From Dendrolimus kikuchii (lineage: Eukaryota > Arthropoda > Insecta > Lepidoptera > Lasiocampidae), in NCBI GenBank assembly GCA_019925095.2, contig CM034391.1, positions 3,003,051-3,067,050 on the forward strand: 64,000 nt of DNA, in the 5' to 3' direction. Below are positions 13,601 through 21,970 of this stretch, piece after piece. Every line of letters begins with the position of its first letter. The first letter of the stretch is position 1. The notes beneath the pieces were generated by a model. That model worked only from the letters and a program-made list of their open reading frames with translations, had not been told where the DNA came from and ran no database searches. The translations under genes and the position numbers were made by a program.

Positions 13601-16600
13601 GCATTTGCCCGACTGGATGGCTACCACCCCTGGTCTAAAGTATGTCGCCATAACAACCTTGAGTCGTGTTCCGGCATTAGTGACCAGGTTCCAGTCTCCC
13701 TTAAGCGAGCAGCAGTGCATTTGTAGCAACTTTGCTGTTGCAAATGTCCATAGGCGATGGTAACCGCTTTCCATCAAGTGGGCCGTCTGCCTGTCTGCTG
13801 ATCTCCTGCAATAAAAAAACAAAAAAATTGGACCTAAGTATATTTTTTGTTTCACAAGGTATTTTAAACTATATTTTGTATTAAGACTTTCCGTTTCAGT
13901 TAGATTAGACGCTACTGAATATAAAATTGAAAGTCTTAAAGCAAATTAACAGTTTAAAATACCTTTTGCAACAAAAAATATTCTTAGGTCCAAATCACGC
14001 TTACGATAAAATGGCGGTTAAGGTCCAATAGGATCTCGTACATTCTTCAGTGAGCTCGGCAAAGTGGTTTGAATATTTTGGCCTGCATACTATATTTTTA
14101 GGAGAACTATGTAGAAGAACCTATAAAATACAAGGTAAAGTGTATACAATACAAGTAAGTAAATACTCCCAAGGTTTGTATTAACAATTTGACAAGTTGC
14201 GCTTAGATTAGGTTAGAGGCCCGCAGCATCTAGGGAGCGGAGGATTCATCCCCCTGTTGACGAAGTGAGCCTGCCCTGCTTCCCGGGGCACTCTCAAGCG
14301 CTGATGCGCGGGACCAGCGTGGGTGTAACTACGTTCTAAGTCTCACGCTCTTCCTACCATAAGCGGAGGGTGGTTTTAGTGGGGTATTGGCCCATGGGTT
14401 ACCTCTCCACATATAGGTAGGTAACTTGCTGAGTCCCCACACAATCCAGCATTTGACTCTGTTATCTGCGCCATCTTGAGTGGCTAACTCTCACCGTTTT
14501 GGTTTAATCCCTAGCAAAGGACTCGATAGTGCACGAAATGAATTTCAACCGCCTCAAAAAAAAAAATGTCTTTGAACCAAAGCGCACGAGCCGCTGCGGT
14601 GGCGTTAATACTGTTACGAGTTTGCGGGACTCGAATTAAAATGCAGTTAGAATGATTATAGAGTTTATTAGAACTATACAAACACGTATAACACAGGTAC
14701 AAATATAACCGAACGCAACAAATCCAAAGGTAATGCCGAAGGTCGTAATTCAATGAAACGCATAAATTCCGTCACTATTAGATTCCCGAATGTACGCACG
14801 TCACGCCTAGATCGTGGTTGTAACTCAACTGACCCCCTTTCTCAATCAGGCCATCGTTTTATACTTCACAAATGCAAATGTGCCCGCCCGACACCCGTCG
14901 ACATGACTTCCTAGAATTAGCTTGTACTTATAATCCGCAACACATGGCTAATGATACTCCTGAGCGGCCCATAACGAGTACAATAGAACAATAGGCTGTT
15001 CTCCACAATAACTAGGAACGTATGCCAATAAATAAGTGAACAAAAGAAGACGATCATAAAAGGATTACAATTCGTTCAAATGCCGACAGGTAATAAAATG
15101 TGCTTTTACAGATCTGTATGTGGAATTTGTCTTTGTCGGAGCCTAAGTTGTAACAATACGTAAGAACCAAATACATTTAGAACAATGGCGTTATTTACAA
15201 ACTCACCTATCACCCAATAAATTTCTCCGCTCGTCCGATCTGTAAGGGTAGAGCTTTTTATGTGCCTCCCTCTGTACCCTTGCTAAATATACCTGAAAAA
15301 ACAAAGAAACACTACGTTGCTTAATTTAATAAACTAAAACGTTGGTCGGGGTTCATTGATGGAAGAAACAAGCGTCTGGTGGTCTTCTTCAAAGACTTCT
15401 TTAGAGCAACCAAGTTCAAATACAGATCACATATGTATGTATAGTGATCTGTATTTGAACTTTATTTTTTCTTCTCTCATGTGAGAAGTTTTGTCAAAAA
15501 TTAGTCATTTTTATAATAAAACTAGCTGTCCCGGCAGACGTTGTCCTGCCCTGAGAAAATAAAAATCTCGGCCCCGATTCCAGCGCCACCTACCGGTTCC
15601 AGATGTAAATCTAAACCATCCGGGGACCCACCCAAATACACACAAAAAGTTTAACCGAAATCGGTAAAGTCGTTTTCAAGTTATGTGCGTATACATACAT
15701 TTCTACGATTCATTTTTATATATAAGAAGCGCGTTGATTTATTTGATTTTTATTATTTATTTATTTATTTGGCACACAAAACAAGAAACAGCTAAAGTTA
15801 CATATTTCATATTATGTATAAATTATTAGGTCTAAGCTGTAACTCTAAACATGTGAGCACATAATGTACCATACATTGACAAGATGTTTAGGGGTTAGTA
15901 TGACTTATTATAAAGTGAATTTTACAGTGGTTAGGTAACAAAATTATTATGCAACTATGCCAGAAATATTGGTGCAAATAATAGCCCGAATTTCACGTTT
16001 AAATTTAAAAAAGGAGGAATTAAAAATATCAATGGATATATTTTTACTTGCAATCTCATTATATAGCCTGCACATTCTTGTGACCGGATTATAATACGAT
16101 GTGTTATTTCCAAATACTTGAAGGGAAAAGAGTCTAGGTGAAGGATTACGAGTTTTGTATCTAGTGTTAAAATTAATAAAGGAAAGTATGTCAGGACAGT
16201 CAATTGAGCCATTTAGGAGTTTAAATAAACAGAGTAGTTATTATTTATTATTATTATTCTGAAGTATCAACCACTTTTCAGTAGCCGTGATCACGGAAGA
16301 CAAAGATGTCAAGTTATACGCCTTTCAACCAACTCAATTTTATGTTTGAACAAATCACTTTGGTTGTTTCGTACAAAGTGATAGACAGAAATGAACTGTC
16401 TGTTATCGGTTAACTAGCTGCCAAAGTACCATCAATGCTTAGGGCTTTATCGGGTCCATATCGTAGTTATAGCTGATCAATAAATAACGTCTCATGGTTA
16501 TACTACTTATCTTTCAATTACAGATAATAATAGGCTGGTACAATCGAAATATCTAACAAATCGAAGAGAATATTTTTGCACGCGGCACCACAATCTTGGC

Positions 16601-18977
16601 ATTGGTGCCGCGTGCACGACGTATGTATATGTATAATATATAGTAGATATATATATGTATACTTATCAATAAGTATTGTATACGATACAACCCTATAATA
16701 TATTTACTCGTTAGGTAAAAGATATCACTTGCCGGCCAGATCTTATTACAAAATTAACATGTTTTGTATATTACATACATACATACATAACTTCACGCCA
16801 GTTCCCTTGCGGGGTAGGCACGAACAACAGAGCGCCATTTAGGCCCATTCTTACACACCTCACTTGCTTCTTTGACATTCATAACTCTTGTCATGCACAC
16901 TCGTCTGTTCTTAAGGCTCCTGACATTTGTTTTGTATATTATCATTATATTAATACGTGAAGCAAAAACTTTGTACGCCTTTTTACGAAAATTACGCGGA
17001 CGGAGGAGTATGAAATTTCGCACACTTATAGTTTATATAGAGAAGAAACGATGAATGCTAATATTTTTTTTAAATTGTGCATAAAAATACATTAAATCAA
17101 TAAAAAAAAAACATTTATTTGACACACACACACACGCATATAAACTCTTTTGTTTATTGTTAAAGTCAAATGAACAGTGTAGCCTTGGCGAAATCTGTGA
17201 TTATAGAAGTATAGTCTTTGACAACAGAACCTTAATAATGTTCAAACTTATAATTTAAATTAATTTTGATCGAATTTCGACAACTGGGCGACCACTAGTA
17301 ATATTTCTCAATTCTTATATCAACTTTGCTGAAGTTTGGTATACCTGCATGTAGTTTCAATATATCATGGAAAATGAAAGTTTCTCGGGATAATCAAGTA
17401 AATTTTCCGGGGACGAATAGCACTCAGGGAGAAATCATTTTCGATCGATTTACATATATAAAATTAAAATTAAAAAAAGCATACAAACGATTGCTGACTA
17501 CACAGCACACAACCTTTTTTATACGAGTAAATATTATCTATACTAATATTATAAAGCTGAAGAGTTTGCTTGTTTGTTTAAACGCGCTAATCTCAGGAAC
17601 CGCTGGTCCGATTTGAAAATTCTTTTAGTGTTGAATAGTACATTTATCGAGGAAGGCTATAGGCTATATTATATTTTCAAAAAAAATTAGGGATCATTAC
17701 TAAAAGTCCAATAATGTAACCCAAGGTGTAAAAAAATGACACGAAAAAATTCTTACACGGCGTGCGCTGCGAAAACTTTTGATTATAGAACAAAACAATG
17801 TACTAACACCTTGCAGAACATATAATTATCTACAAAAAATATCGCTTAACCATTTGTCTAACTATTGTAGTTATCTCACAATAAGTGTTTTCTTTTATTT
17901 TTTTTTAATAATTACAATGTCGCCGTTTCAAAAACTCTTTATTTTGTAGCTAGGTATTAATCCTTATCAAAATAAATTGCTCCATATTCAAGACGAATTC
18001 AATACCTTTCTAGAACTTTTTGAATTATTCAATTCGGACGTTTCATTCAAAAGATATCGCGATATTTAAAATGTAAGTATTAGTGTTGTAGCCAGATATA
18101 AGTACTAATATTGTTTGATTGAACGCGCTAATCTCAGGAATTACTGATCTGATTTGAAAAATTCTTTCAGTGTTGGATAGCCCATTTATCAAGGAAGGCT
18201 TATAGCTATATATCATCACGCTATGCTCAATAGGAGCGGAGCACCAATGAAAGCAAATGAAAAATGAAAGTTTTGAAAGCAAATTCCACGCGGACGACGT
18301 CGCGGGCACAGCTAGTACATATATAAAATTAAAATTAAAAAAGCATACAAACGACTGCTGACTACATACAGCGCACAACCTTTTTTATACGAGTAAATAA
18401 TATATAATATAATGTAATATCAGCCCATAAATGTCCCACTGCTGGGCTCGGGCCTCCCATTATAAGGGGAACGGACAGTATACCCGCCACGCTTGTCCAA
18501 GGCGGCTTGGCAGGTTTGACAAATCGGTTATCTCGATGTGCAGTTTGCATCACGATATTTTCCTTCACCGTTGTTAGCACGCGGTAATTGTAACAATATG
18601 CACATTAAATCAGAAAACTGACTAAGTGGTATATGCGTTGCGGTCAGGATCGAACCCGCGCCCTTTGAGTCTTTGACGCTTGCGCCAGCCATTACGCTAC
18701 CACGACTTTTACGAGTAGATAAGCGTAATTTTAATTGCTGATTGGCTTTTGGGCGGAACATATTCAAGTAGTATTCAGTTTTTAGTCTCTCTATTTGATT
18801 AAATTTTTCACATGACCTTTATCTGTGTAAATAGGATCTTACCTTGGAACCCTCAAATAAGAGCGCGACGAAGAACAGAATGATCCAGGTGAGCGCGAAC
18901 GCCCACCTGGTGCTGATCGTGAGACCGGCGAAGAGGAAGTCGCCCAGGTTGTAACCAAACCACATCCACATATGCAT
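1544..18977 (-). CDS. CTR/SLC31-family copper transporter (CTR2-like), four exons
   Basis: Seen: exons 18977-18843, 15292-15207, 2725-2598 and 1647-1544 join in phase to a 150-aa protein. It has a Met-rich start (MHMWMW), a first membrane segment at about residues 20-42, a basic cytosolic loop (46-74), a second membrane segment with MxxxM (M96, M100), a third with GxxxG (G113, G117), and a tail with C132, C141 and C145. Known: CTR proteins are trimeric Cu(I) channels of the plasma membrane or endosome that use these motifs for the pore and helix packing. The length and the very short N-terminus resemble SLC31A2/CTR2 more than the long His/Met-rich CTR1 proteins. The ATG in MHMWMW is chosen because an in-frame stop lies three codons upstream, just before a plausible acceptor; any earlier exon would be 5' UTR. 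The 11-12.5 kb intron 2 is full of repeats. Substrate is inferred from family. Confidence 0.88.
1682..1995 (+). mobile_element. Poly(A)-tailed retroposon, family B, copy 1 (long form)
   Basis: A repeat of about 310 bp that begins 'tatccgtgcaggaacggag' and ends 'ctgcctgtctgctgaactc', then an AATAAAA-rich tail. Other copies lie at 6226, 12968, 13587, 42524, 44481, 48537 and 57773. The frames through it are not conserved as protein. The short ORFs on both strands are repeat shadows. It is probably a SINE or a LINE 3' end. Confidence 0.75.
2274..2524. mobile_element. Possible small solo LTR
   Basis: A 251-bp GC-richer island starts TGTGTAGCAGCG and ends AACTCCCA, giving TG...CA ends, with tata on both sides as a possible 4-bp target duplication. 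The flanks are low-complexity TA, so the duplication may be chance. No second copy was seen. Confidence 0.3.
2598..2725 (-). CDS. Copper transporter exon 3
   Basis: Encodes residues 75-117, including LMLAVMVYNV (MxxxM) and GMMLG (GxxxG), the CTR pore and helix-packing motifs. The acceptor is ttctag and the donor gtgtgt. Phase 2 in and phase 1 out agree with both neighbours. Confidence 0.9.
2798..2841. repeat. 44-bp target-site duplication, left copy
   Basis: Identical to 3872-3915 over 44 bases, starting gtcaaacgtgtccacatccc. The pair brackets RTE copy 2 exactly. The length and identity indicate a recent insertion. Confidence 0.92.
2842..3871 (-). mobile_element. RTE-type retrotransposon, 5'-truncated, longest copy (family A, copy 2)
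   Basis: On the minus strand an open frame of about 335 codons runs without a break to a TAA near the (TATG)n tail. It carries reverse transcriptase motifs GVRQGCVLSALLF and LLYADDAVLLAES, then thumb and C-terminal motifs (YGSESW, GHVERMHDERM) typical of RTE-like non-LTR elements. The endonuclease and the N-terminal part of the RT are missing. It sits in intron 2 of the copper transporter gene in the same orientation. The first codons of the open frame come from the duplicated host flank. Confidence 0.93.
3872..3915. repeat. 44-bp target-site duplication, right copy
   Basis: Exact repeat of 2798-2841, directly after the truncated 5' end of the RTE copy. Confidence 0.92.
3965..4065 (+). repeat. 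Family C repeat fragment
   Basis: Diverged copy of the 'ttttaacggttttaagcgcggtaa...gacgtttcggcc' repeat that forms the arms of the foldback element at 22086-22685. Confidence 0.6.
4195..4500 (-). repeat. Family G repeat (MITE-like)
   Basis: Reverse-complement match to 29760-30180, sharing blocks such as the cgacccac/gggtcgttgt and gtgtgatcgacaat regions. It is non-coding and internally palindromic. Probably a DNA-transposon derivative. Confidence 0.6.
4501..6225. other. Intronic DNA, nothing recognised
   Basis: AT-rich intron 2 of the copper transporter gene. No ORF, tRNA, Helitron or RTE signature was seen. A short imperfect palindrome around 5400-5470 (tacctaagtagctatttt / aaatagatacttaggtg) is the only structure noticed. 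Confidence 0.6.
6226..6538 (-). mobile_element. Retroposon family B, copy 2 (long form)
   Basis: Nearly full-length minus-strand copy. The poly(A) tail appears as a T-run before 'attgcaggagatcagcagac', and the 5' end is 'cgttcctgcacggataa' on the plus strand. Confidence 0.75.
7110..7531 (+). pseudogene. RTE-clade reverse transcriptase C-terminus, frameshifted
   Basis: An upstream frame reads VLTYGAETWTLTAG... QRAIERAC. After a one-base loss near 7207 the second frame continues MFGVSLMDKIRNEDIRKRT, WHWAGHVCRR and LGKAYVQQWTANG stop. This Y-G-x-E-T-W to GHV-R pattern is the C-terminus of RTE-type non-LTR elements, of a different family from family A. No tail repeat or target duplication was seen, so it is an old relic. 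Confidence 0.8.
7793..8191 (+). mobile_element. RTE family A, copy 3
   Basis: Encodes the family A C-terminus from CGVTLAYRVRNTEV to a stop and ends in (TATG)n. It opens after a TA-rich run. No clear target duplication was found. Confidence 0.85.
8466..8620 (-). pseudogene. C2H2 finger from a non-LTR retrotransposon C-terminus
   Basis: The minus-strand frame reads AAGQLYCAICGREFKNKFG, then LASHIRARRCR and a stop at 8466-8468. The C-x2-C-x10-H-type finger with GL-SH is usual at the C-terminus of several insect LINE polymerases. No RT precedes it, so this is a relic. Confidence 0.6.
8640..9125. mobile_element. Degenerate LTR, family K
   Basis: Diverged match to the solo LTR at 14612-15155, sharing 'gagtttattagaactatac', 'acacgtataacacagg', 'acaaaagaagacgaccataa' and the terminal 'gttgtaacaatac'. 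The left end has lost the TGTTACGAG start. Confidence 0.6.
9580..10084. mobile_element. Palindromic (foldback/MITE) element, family Q copy 1
   Basis: The left end (ggcctttactgccatttta...) and right end (...cgataaaatcgtggtaaagg) are long imperfect inverted repeats. The inner parts (taagtatatttttttattgc / caacaaaaaatataattggg) also pair. No coding sequence. A relative lies at 13552-14026. Confidence 0.6.
10119..10311 (+). mobile_element. Short non-autonomous Helitron (H3)
   Basis: Starts TCTATACTAATATTATAAAG after a host A and ends CGCGCCGGGCCGCTAG before a host T. Length is 193 bp. The termini and A/T insertion context are classic Helitron features. Confidence 0.85.
10525..11000 (-). mobile_element. 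Non-LTR retrotransposon 3' end (family M, copy 1)
   Basis: A minus-strand C-terminal coding piece (10946-10764) is followed by a 3' UTR containing the hairpin block ggttgcctggaaaagatcgc / gcgataaggccgcc and an AATAAAGTGTTGTC end. The same 3' UTR recurs at 27219, 41103, 44018 and 54231. Confidence 0.75.
10764..10946 (-). pseudogene. LINE polymerase C-terminus remnant
   Basis: Sixty residues containing SNSFAMQAVLLWNSLPTDVR and FKNSLRNHY before a stop. The 'A-LWNSLP-x-VR-A-S-FK-L' pattern marks the extreme C-terminus of CR1/Jockey-like RT proteins. The upstream RT is absent. Confidence 0.75.
11190..11830 (+). mobile_element. Helitron-like element D3, interrupted
   Basis: Begins 'attataaacttctaaacatg' like D1 and D2. 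It is split by retroposon F1 and continues with the same 'cgacagcagattcttagact' body. The 3' end is eroded before the hAT element at 11856. Confidence 0.5.
11244..11488 (-). mobile_element. Retroposon family F, copy 1
   Basis: A 245-bp insertion in D3 flanked by a 13-bp duplication, gaagctatttaaa (11231-11243 and 11489-11501). On the minus strand it ends in an AATAAAATAAAA-type tail. Other copies: 21071, 29505, 30527 and 40826. Confidence 0.8.
11856..12706. mobile_element. hAT DNA transposon, internally deleted, intact ends
   Basis: The left end is TAGAGAATACAATCCCG; the right end is its inverse with one change (CGGGATTGCATTCTCTA). An exact 8-bp duplication, gttaagag, lies at 11848-11855 and 12707-12714. 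Terminal repeats plus an 8-bp duplication plus a hAT dimerisation domain inside identify the superfamily. At 851 bp it cannot encode a whole transposase. Confidence 0.92.
12057..12347 (+). pseudogene. hAT transposase C-terminal dimerisation domain
   Basis: Open frame of about 96 codons with YKHLLSITQTIVEPERAFSA, then SCRLGSQTLDALIFLRL and a stop. This matches the C-terminal hATC pattern (L-x-I-x-x-T-x-x-x-ERAFS-A...R-x-L...LD-L-FL). The catalytic DDE part and BED finger are missing. Confidence 0.85.
12968..13214 (-). mobile_element. Retroposon family B, copy 3 (short form)
   Basis: Same as the other B copies but its 5' end stops at CCAGGTGGTAGGG, lacking the first 75 bp or so of the long form. 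A (TA)n run flanks the tail side. Confidence 0.75.
13552..14026. mobile_element. Palindromic element, family Q copy 2, with an insertion
   Basis: The inverted ends gactttaccgccatttta / taaaatggcggttaaggtcc and the inner arms (ggacctaagtatattttttg / caaaaaatattcttaggtcc) form a long foldback. Retroposon B copy 4 lies inside the left arm. Confidence 0.65.
13587..13825 (+). mobile_element. Retroposon family B, copy 4 (short form), nested in Q2
   Basis: Plus-strand copy starting at the same ccaggtggtaggg point as the other short copies and ending in an aataaaaaaac tail. It splits the left arm of the Q palindrome. Confidence 0.75.
14213..14567 (+). mobile_element. R1-like non-LTR 3' UTR with poly(A)
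   Basis: Contains the shared '...gggtggttttagtggg...ctaatccctagcaaaggac...' type 3' UTR and ends cctcaaaaaaaaaaa. It is related to 24120, 46091 and the minus-strand copies at 39668 and 56376. Confidence 0.6.
14612..15155. mobile_element. Solo LTR, family K
   Basis: 544 bp starting TGTTACGAG and ending GTTGTAACA, so the ends form TGTTAC/GTAACA inverted repeats. The 4-bp duplication atac is at 14608-14611 and 15156-15159. No internal retroelement coding region adjoins, so it is a recombination remnant. It lies in intron 2 of the copper transporter gene. Confidence 0.85.
15207..15292 (-). CDS. Copper transporter exon 2
   Basis: Encodes residues 46-74 (VYLARVQREAHKKL..., ending LLGDR). The acceptor is ttcag and the donor gtgagt, leaving phase 2. 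It is a basic loop that follows the FEGSK end of exon 1, as expected between the first and second membrane segments. Confidence 0.88.
15522..15728 (-). mobile_element. Helitron-like 3' end (H5)
   Basis: On the minus strand it ends GGCAGGACAACGTCTGCCGGGACAGCTAG, with a short GGCAG/CTGCC hairpin just before CTAG and a host T after it. The 5' end is not clear. Confidence 0.6.
16240..16330 (+). repeat. Family C repeat fragment
   Basis: Carries 'ccacttttcagtagccgtgat' and 'cacggaagacaaagatgtca', the right half of the family C unit. A short left-half piece is at 15725-15770. Confidence 0.6.
16577..16616. other. Perfect 14-bp stem hairpin
   Basis: tgcacgcggcacca (16577-16590) pairs exactly with tggtgccgcgtgca (16603-16616) around a 12-base loop. 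GC-rich in an AT-rich intron. No CTAG follows closely, so a Helitron end is not supported. Confidence 0.7.
16774..16927 (-). mobile_element. RTE family A, copy 4
   Basis: A 154-bp tail copy flanked by the 14-bp duplication tgttttgtatatta (16760-16773 and 16928-16941). The plus-strand left end is a (TACA)n run. Confidence 0.88.
17451..17535 (+). repeat. 85-bp direct repeat, left copy
   Basis: Begins tacatatataaaattaaaat and recurs with few changes at 18316-18400. The two copies bracket Helitron H1 with almost nothing between. Confidence 0.85.
17537..18315 (+). mobile_element. Composite Helitron H1 (two tandem 5' units)
   Basis: Starts TCTATACTAATATTATAAAG after a host A and ends GACGTCGCGGGCACAGCTAG before a host T. 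A second 5'-like start (taagtactaatattgtttga) lies near 18100. The segments at about 17580-17665 and 18118-18215 repeat each other, so it is a tandem of two related units. An inverted relative lies at 28770-29355. Confidence 0.85.
18316..18400 (+). repeat. 85-bp direct repeat, right copy
   Basis: Second copy of 17451-17535, starting at the Helitron's host T. Confidence 0.85.
18410..18706 (-). mobile_element. tRNA-derived SINE, copy 1
   Basis: On the minus strand a tRNA-like head has an A-box-like ggtagcgtaatggctggcgc and a B-box GGTTCGATCC. A body containing ccgatttgtcaaacctgcc and a tail 'agcccagcagtgggacattt' follow. Relatives lie at 36003 and 61690. Pol III transcription is inferred from the boxes. 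Confidence 0.8.
18843..18977 (-). CDS. Copper transporter exon 1 (coding part)
   Basis: Encodes residues 1-45: MHMWMWFGYN..., then the first membrane segment and LLFEGSK. The donor is gtaaga, phase 0. An acceptor-like ctag lies 9 bases upstream of the ATG, so a 5' UTR exon to the right is likely. Confidence 0.85.
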
Positions 18978-19576
18978 CTTGGACGACTAGTACCTGGTGA
19001 CGAAGAAGACAATAAGTATGAATGCCACAATCATGTTAGCGGCTAAATATCTATTTCACTAAGTAATAAGTTTTTTTTAAAATGTTTTTTTTAAATACAA
19101 GATTTTGAGATCCTAGATATCATGTAACAACAGAGTGCTAGCCAAGACAAGTAAAACGAGCCCAAACACGACGGGTCTATCTTGTTTAGTATAGGAGTTC
19201 CTATGGCCACCTTCCGACTCCATCATCAGATCAGCTCCATGGTACCATATTATTGCATTGTCACGCGATATACATATGCAAAATTTCAGCTCAATCGGAA
19301 ACCGGGAAGTTGGTCAAATTTAACTTGCAAGATTCCACCCGAACTTACATACATACATACATCCATTGCAAGTTAAATAAAAGCTTGAAAAAAGCATCTC
19401 AAACAGGTTAAGTGTCTCAAATATAGTGCATGTGTGAAGAGGTCAATGAATGCAAATAAATCAAATCATTTATTTGCTCAAAAACATGATAAATAAAAAC
19501 ATTAGATATTATTTGATGTTTCACATGTTTCTGCCCTTTCAGGCATGCAAATAGTAATTAAGTAAAAGTAAAATTA

Positions 19577-20343
19577 GGCGAGAGGCTTACATTTGAATGC
19601 GAAGAAAACAAAGGTTATGGTGTTTGAAAGAGAAGAAACCAAAACGAATGCAAGGATAATGGTCGATGATGTCATGCTGGAGCAAGTGAATGAGTTTGTA
19701 TATCTTGGATGTGCTTTTAGCAGGGATGGAAGGTACACCGCTAATATAGAAAGAAGAGTAAATTTGGGGAATAGTTTGAATGGAGCGTTAGGTAAACTTC
19801 TAGGCGCTAAGAACCTCAGCCAGAAGGCCCAGCTAACCATACACAACGCGGTGCTGGTACCTACGCTCACGTATGGAAGCGAGAGTTGGGTATGGAAGAG
19901 AGAGCATGAAAGTAGAGTAAACGCGGTTGAGATGCGAGCACTGCGCAAAATCTGCGGAGTGACGCTCGCGGACCGCGTTCGTAATACCGAAGTAAGAAAG
20001 AGAGTTGGTCTGAAAGAGAGTTGGTCTGAAAGAGAGTGTCGGGGTGAAGGTAAGGAAAGGAATGCTCCGGTGGTTCGGGCATGTGGAAAGAATGACTAAA
20101 CAGATATACAATGCAAAAGTGGATGGATGCAGAAGTCGTGGAAGGCCACGACATACCTTCCATGATCAAATTGATCGTGTACTAGCGGAGGGTGATGTCA
20201 GGAGCCTTAAGAACAGACGAGTGTGCATGACAAGAGTTATGAATGTCAAAGAAGCAAGTGAGGTGTGTAAGAATGGGCCTAAATGGCGCTCTGTTGTTCG
20301 TGCCTACCAGGGAACTGGCGTGAAGTTATGTATGTATGTATGT
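19577..20343 (+). mobile_element. RTE family A, copy 5
   Basis: The frame from GLHLNAKKTKVMVFER (truncated) through YGSESWVWKREHE is open to about 20010. There a 16-bp tandem repeat of agagttggtctgaaag shifts the frame. The second frame runs to a stop and a (TATG)n tail. The segment encoding MHDER is deleted relative to copy 2. Confidence 0.88.
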
Positions 20344-20475
20344 AAAATCATGAAGTGAAAGTTGTTTGGCAGGAACGTCGCAAGTGGTGGGAACTCTCAT
20401 GGGGAACAGGGGTGATAATATAATTGGACATATCAAGGCGCAGTGGAAATGCCATGTAGCGATAGATAGCTAAAT

Positions 20476-20733
20476 TTACATACATACATACATAACTTCA
20501 CGCCAGTTCCCTTGCGGGGTAGGCACGAACAACAGAGCGCCATTTAGGCCCATTCTTACACACCTCACTTGCTTCTTTGACATTCATAACTCTTGTCATG
20601 CACGCTCGTCTGTTTAAGGCTCCTGACATCACCCTCCGCTAGTACACGATCAATTTGACCATGGACGGTGTGTCGTGGCCTTCCACGACTTCTGCATCCA
20701 TCCACTTTTGCATTGTATATCTGTTTAGTCATT
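20476..20733 (-). mobile_element. RTE family A, copy 6
   Basis: Minus-strand tail copy, 5'-truncated after the MTKQIYNAKVDG codons. It lies 130 bp from copy 5 in the opposite orientation (tail to tail). Confidence 0.8.
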
Positions 20734-21070
20734 AACATTACATTACATAATATACGTAAACACAACATCCACATTTTTAAGGTAAAAGTCATGTCTAAAT
20801 AACATTAATTCCAACCGGAAAGTACCAAAAGCAATTAAAACTTAATTTGCTTTATCGCACATGTCATTCAACTGTATTAAACATACAATCAGGAATAATT
20901 ATAATACGATAAATGAATAAAAATGTAATTAACACATAAAAGTAGCAATTCGTATTATTAGACATCGATGTTTTATTCAAAGTAACCAGTATTCGTAATG
21001 TGTGTATTTATGTACTCGTATACTCGTATTGACGTAGGACGCTTAACACCACTATCGTACCAGCTTCATT

Positions 21071-21392
21071 GGTTTTTTTTTGGATTTTATGGCTTGGCAG
21101 CTAGGCCTTTAAGCCAGATCTTAGATTCAATGTAGTTTCTTCATTTTCTTAAACCTATGTGTAGCACAGCTGAACTGCAGGTTATCAACTAGTGCCATTC
21201 AACGGAGTTCTTGTGATAACTCAAAAGGCCACATTTGACTTTGCAGTTCACATTTCTCACAAAACACATAATTACTACTCAAAAATTATCAATATCCTAC
21301 AACTATTGTTCATTTTAGAGTAATTTTACACATTTTCAGAAAATAAAACTGCACAGCACAACGTCTCCTTTCAGTTCCCGCCAAAAACTCCT
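21071..21392 (-). mobile_element. Retroposon family F, copy 2
   Basis: The longest F copy, holding both the 'gccattcaacggagttcttg' block and the shared 'ctatcaatatcctacaac' block missing in part from copy 1. The tail is T-rich on the plus strand (minus-strand A tail). Confidence 0.7.
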
Positions 21393-21824
21393 TTTATTGG
21401 AGCCGAACGCTATTGCACGTGATGAAGGCAGGCGTCCTGACGGAATGATTCTAATTATCTGTCGAAGTGGCAAACCTTTGGTGTGGGATGCGATCTGCGT
21501 AGAGGTAGACACGTTGGCTGCATCCCATTTACCAAACACATCTAGAGCAGCCGGTTCGACGGCGGAAACAGTTGAATCACTCAAGTGGCGCAAATATGCA
21601 AACCTCAGTGAGAGTTATATGTTTGTGCGCTTTGCTGTTGAAACGCTTCGGGTCCTGAGGCCGTGAGCTTCTACCAAAACTTATAAAAACGACTCATTGA
21701 CTGTTCTGCTGCTGCCTACTTCGGACAATGAAGCAGTATCAGCGAGGAAACGTAGCCAGCATTCTGGGTACCTTACCCATAGAATACGGTGATCTAGGCT
21801 CAGTATACTTAGTTATAATCTTGA
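21393..21824. other. Unassigned stretch with a short open frame
   Basis: A plus-strand frame at 21397-21666 (89 codons, MEPNAIARDEGRRPDGMILI...) reads like a fragment of an LINE or reverse-transcriptase-associated polyprotein, with a WDAICVEVDTLAASHL segment. No start context, splice partners or repeat copy in the window support a host gene. Confidence 0.35.
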
Positions 21825-21965
21825 AGAACTACGTTATAACGGTTTTAAGCGCGGTAATTTATTTGATTTTTATTATTCCAAAGTTTCGGCCACTTTTCAG
21901 TGGCCGTGATCACAGAAAACAAAGATGTCAAATGTCAATGAGTATTCTTAAAGTTTTATTTCATT
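21825..21965 (+). repeat. Family C repeat, single unit
   Basis: Contains 'ggttttaagcgcggtaattt', 'tttcggccacttttcagtgg' and the tail up to 'gtattcttaaagttttattt', directly before the Helitron at 21971. Confidence 0.7.
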
Positions 21966-21970
21966 ATTTC

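Noticed and set aside
18600..18706. tRNA gene candidate (A and B boxes)
   Set aside because: No complete cloverleaf or anticodon stem was found, and the sequence recurs with a SINE body.
21397..21666. 89-codon ORF as a host gene
   Set aside because: No start context, splice partners or recognised domain, and it directly follows a retroposon tail.
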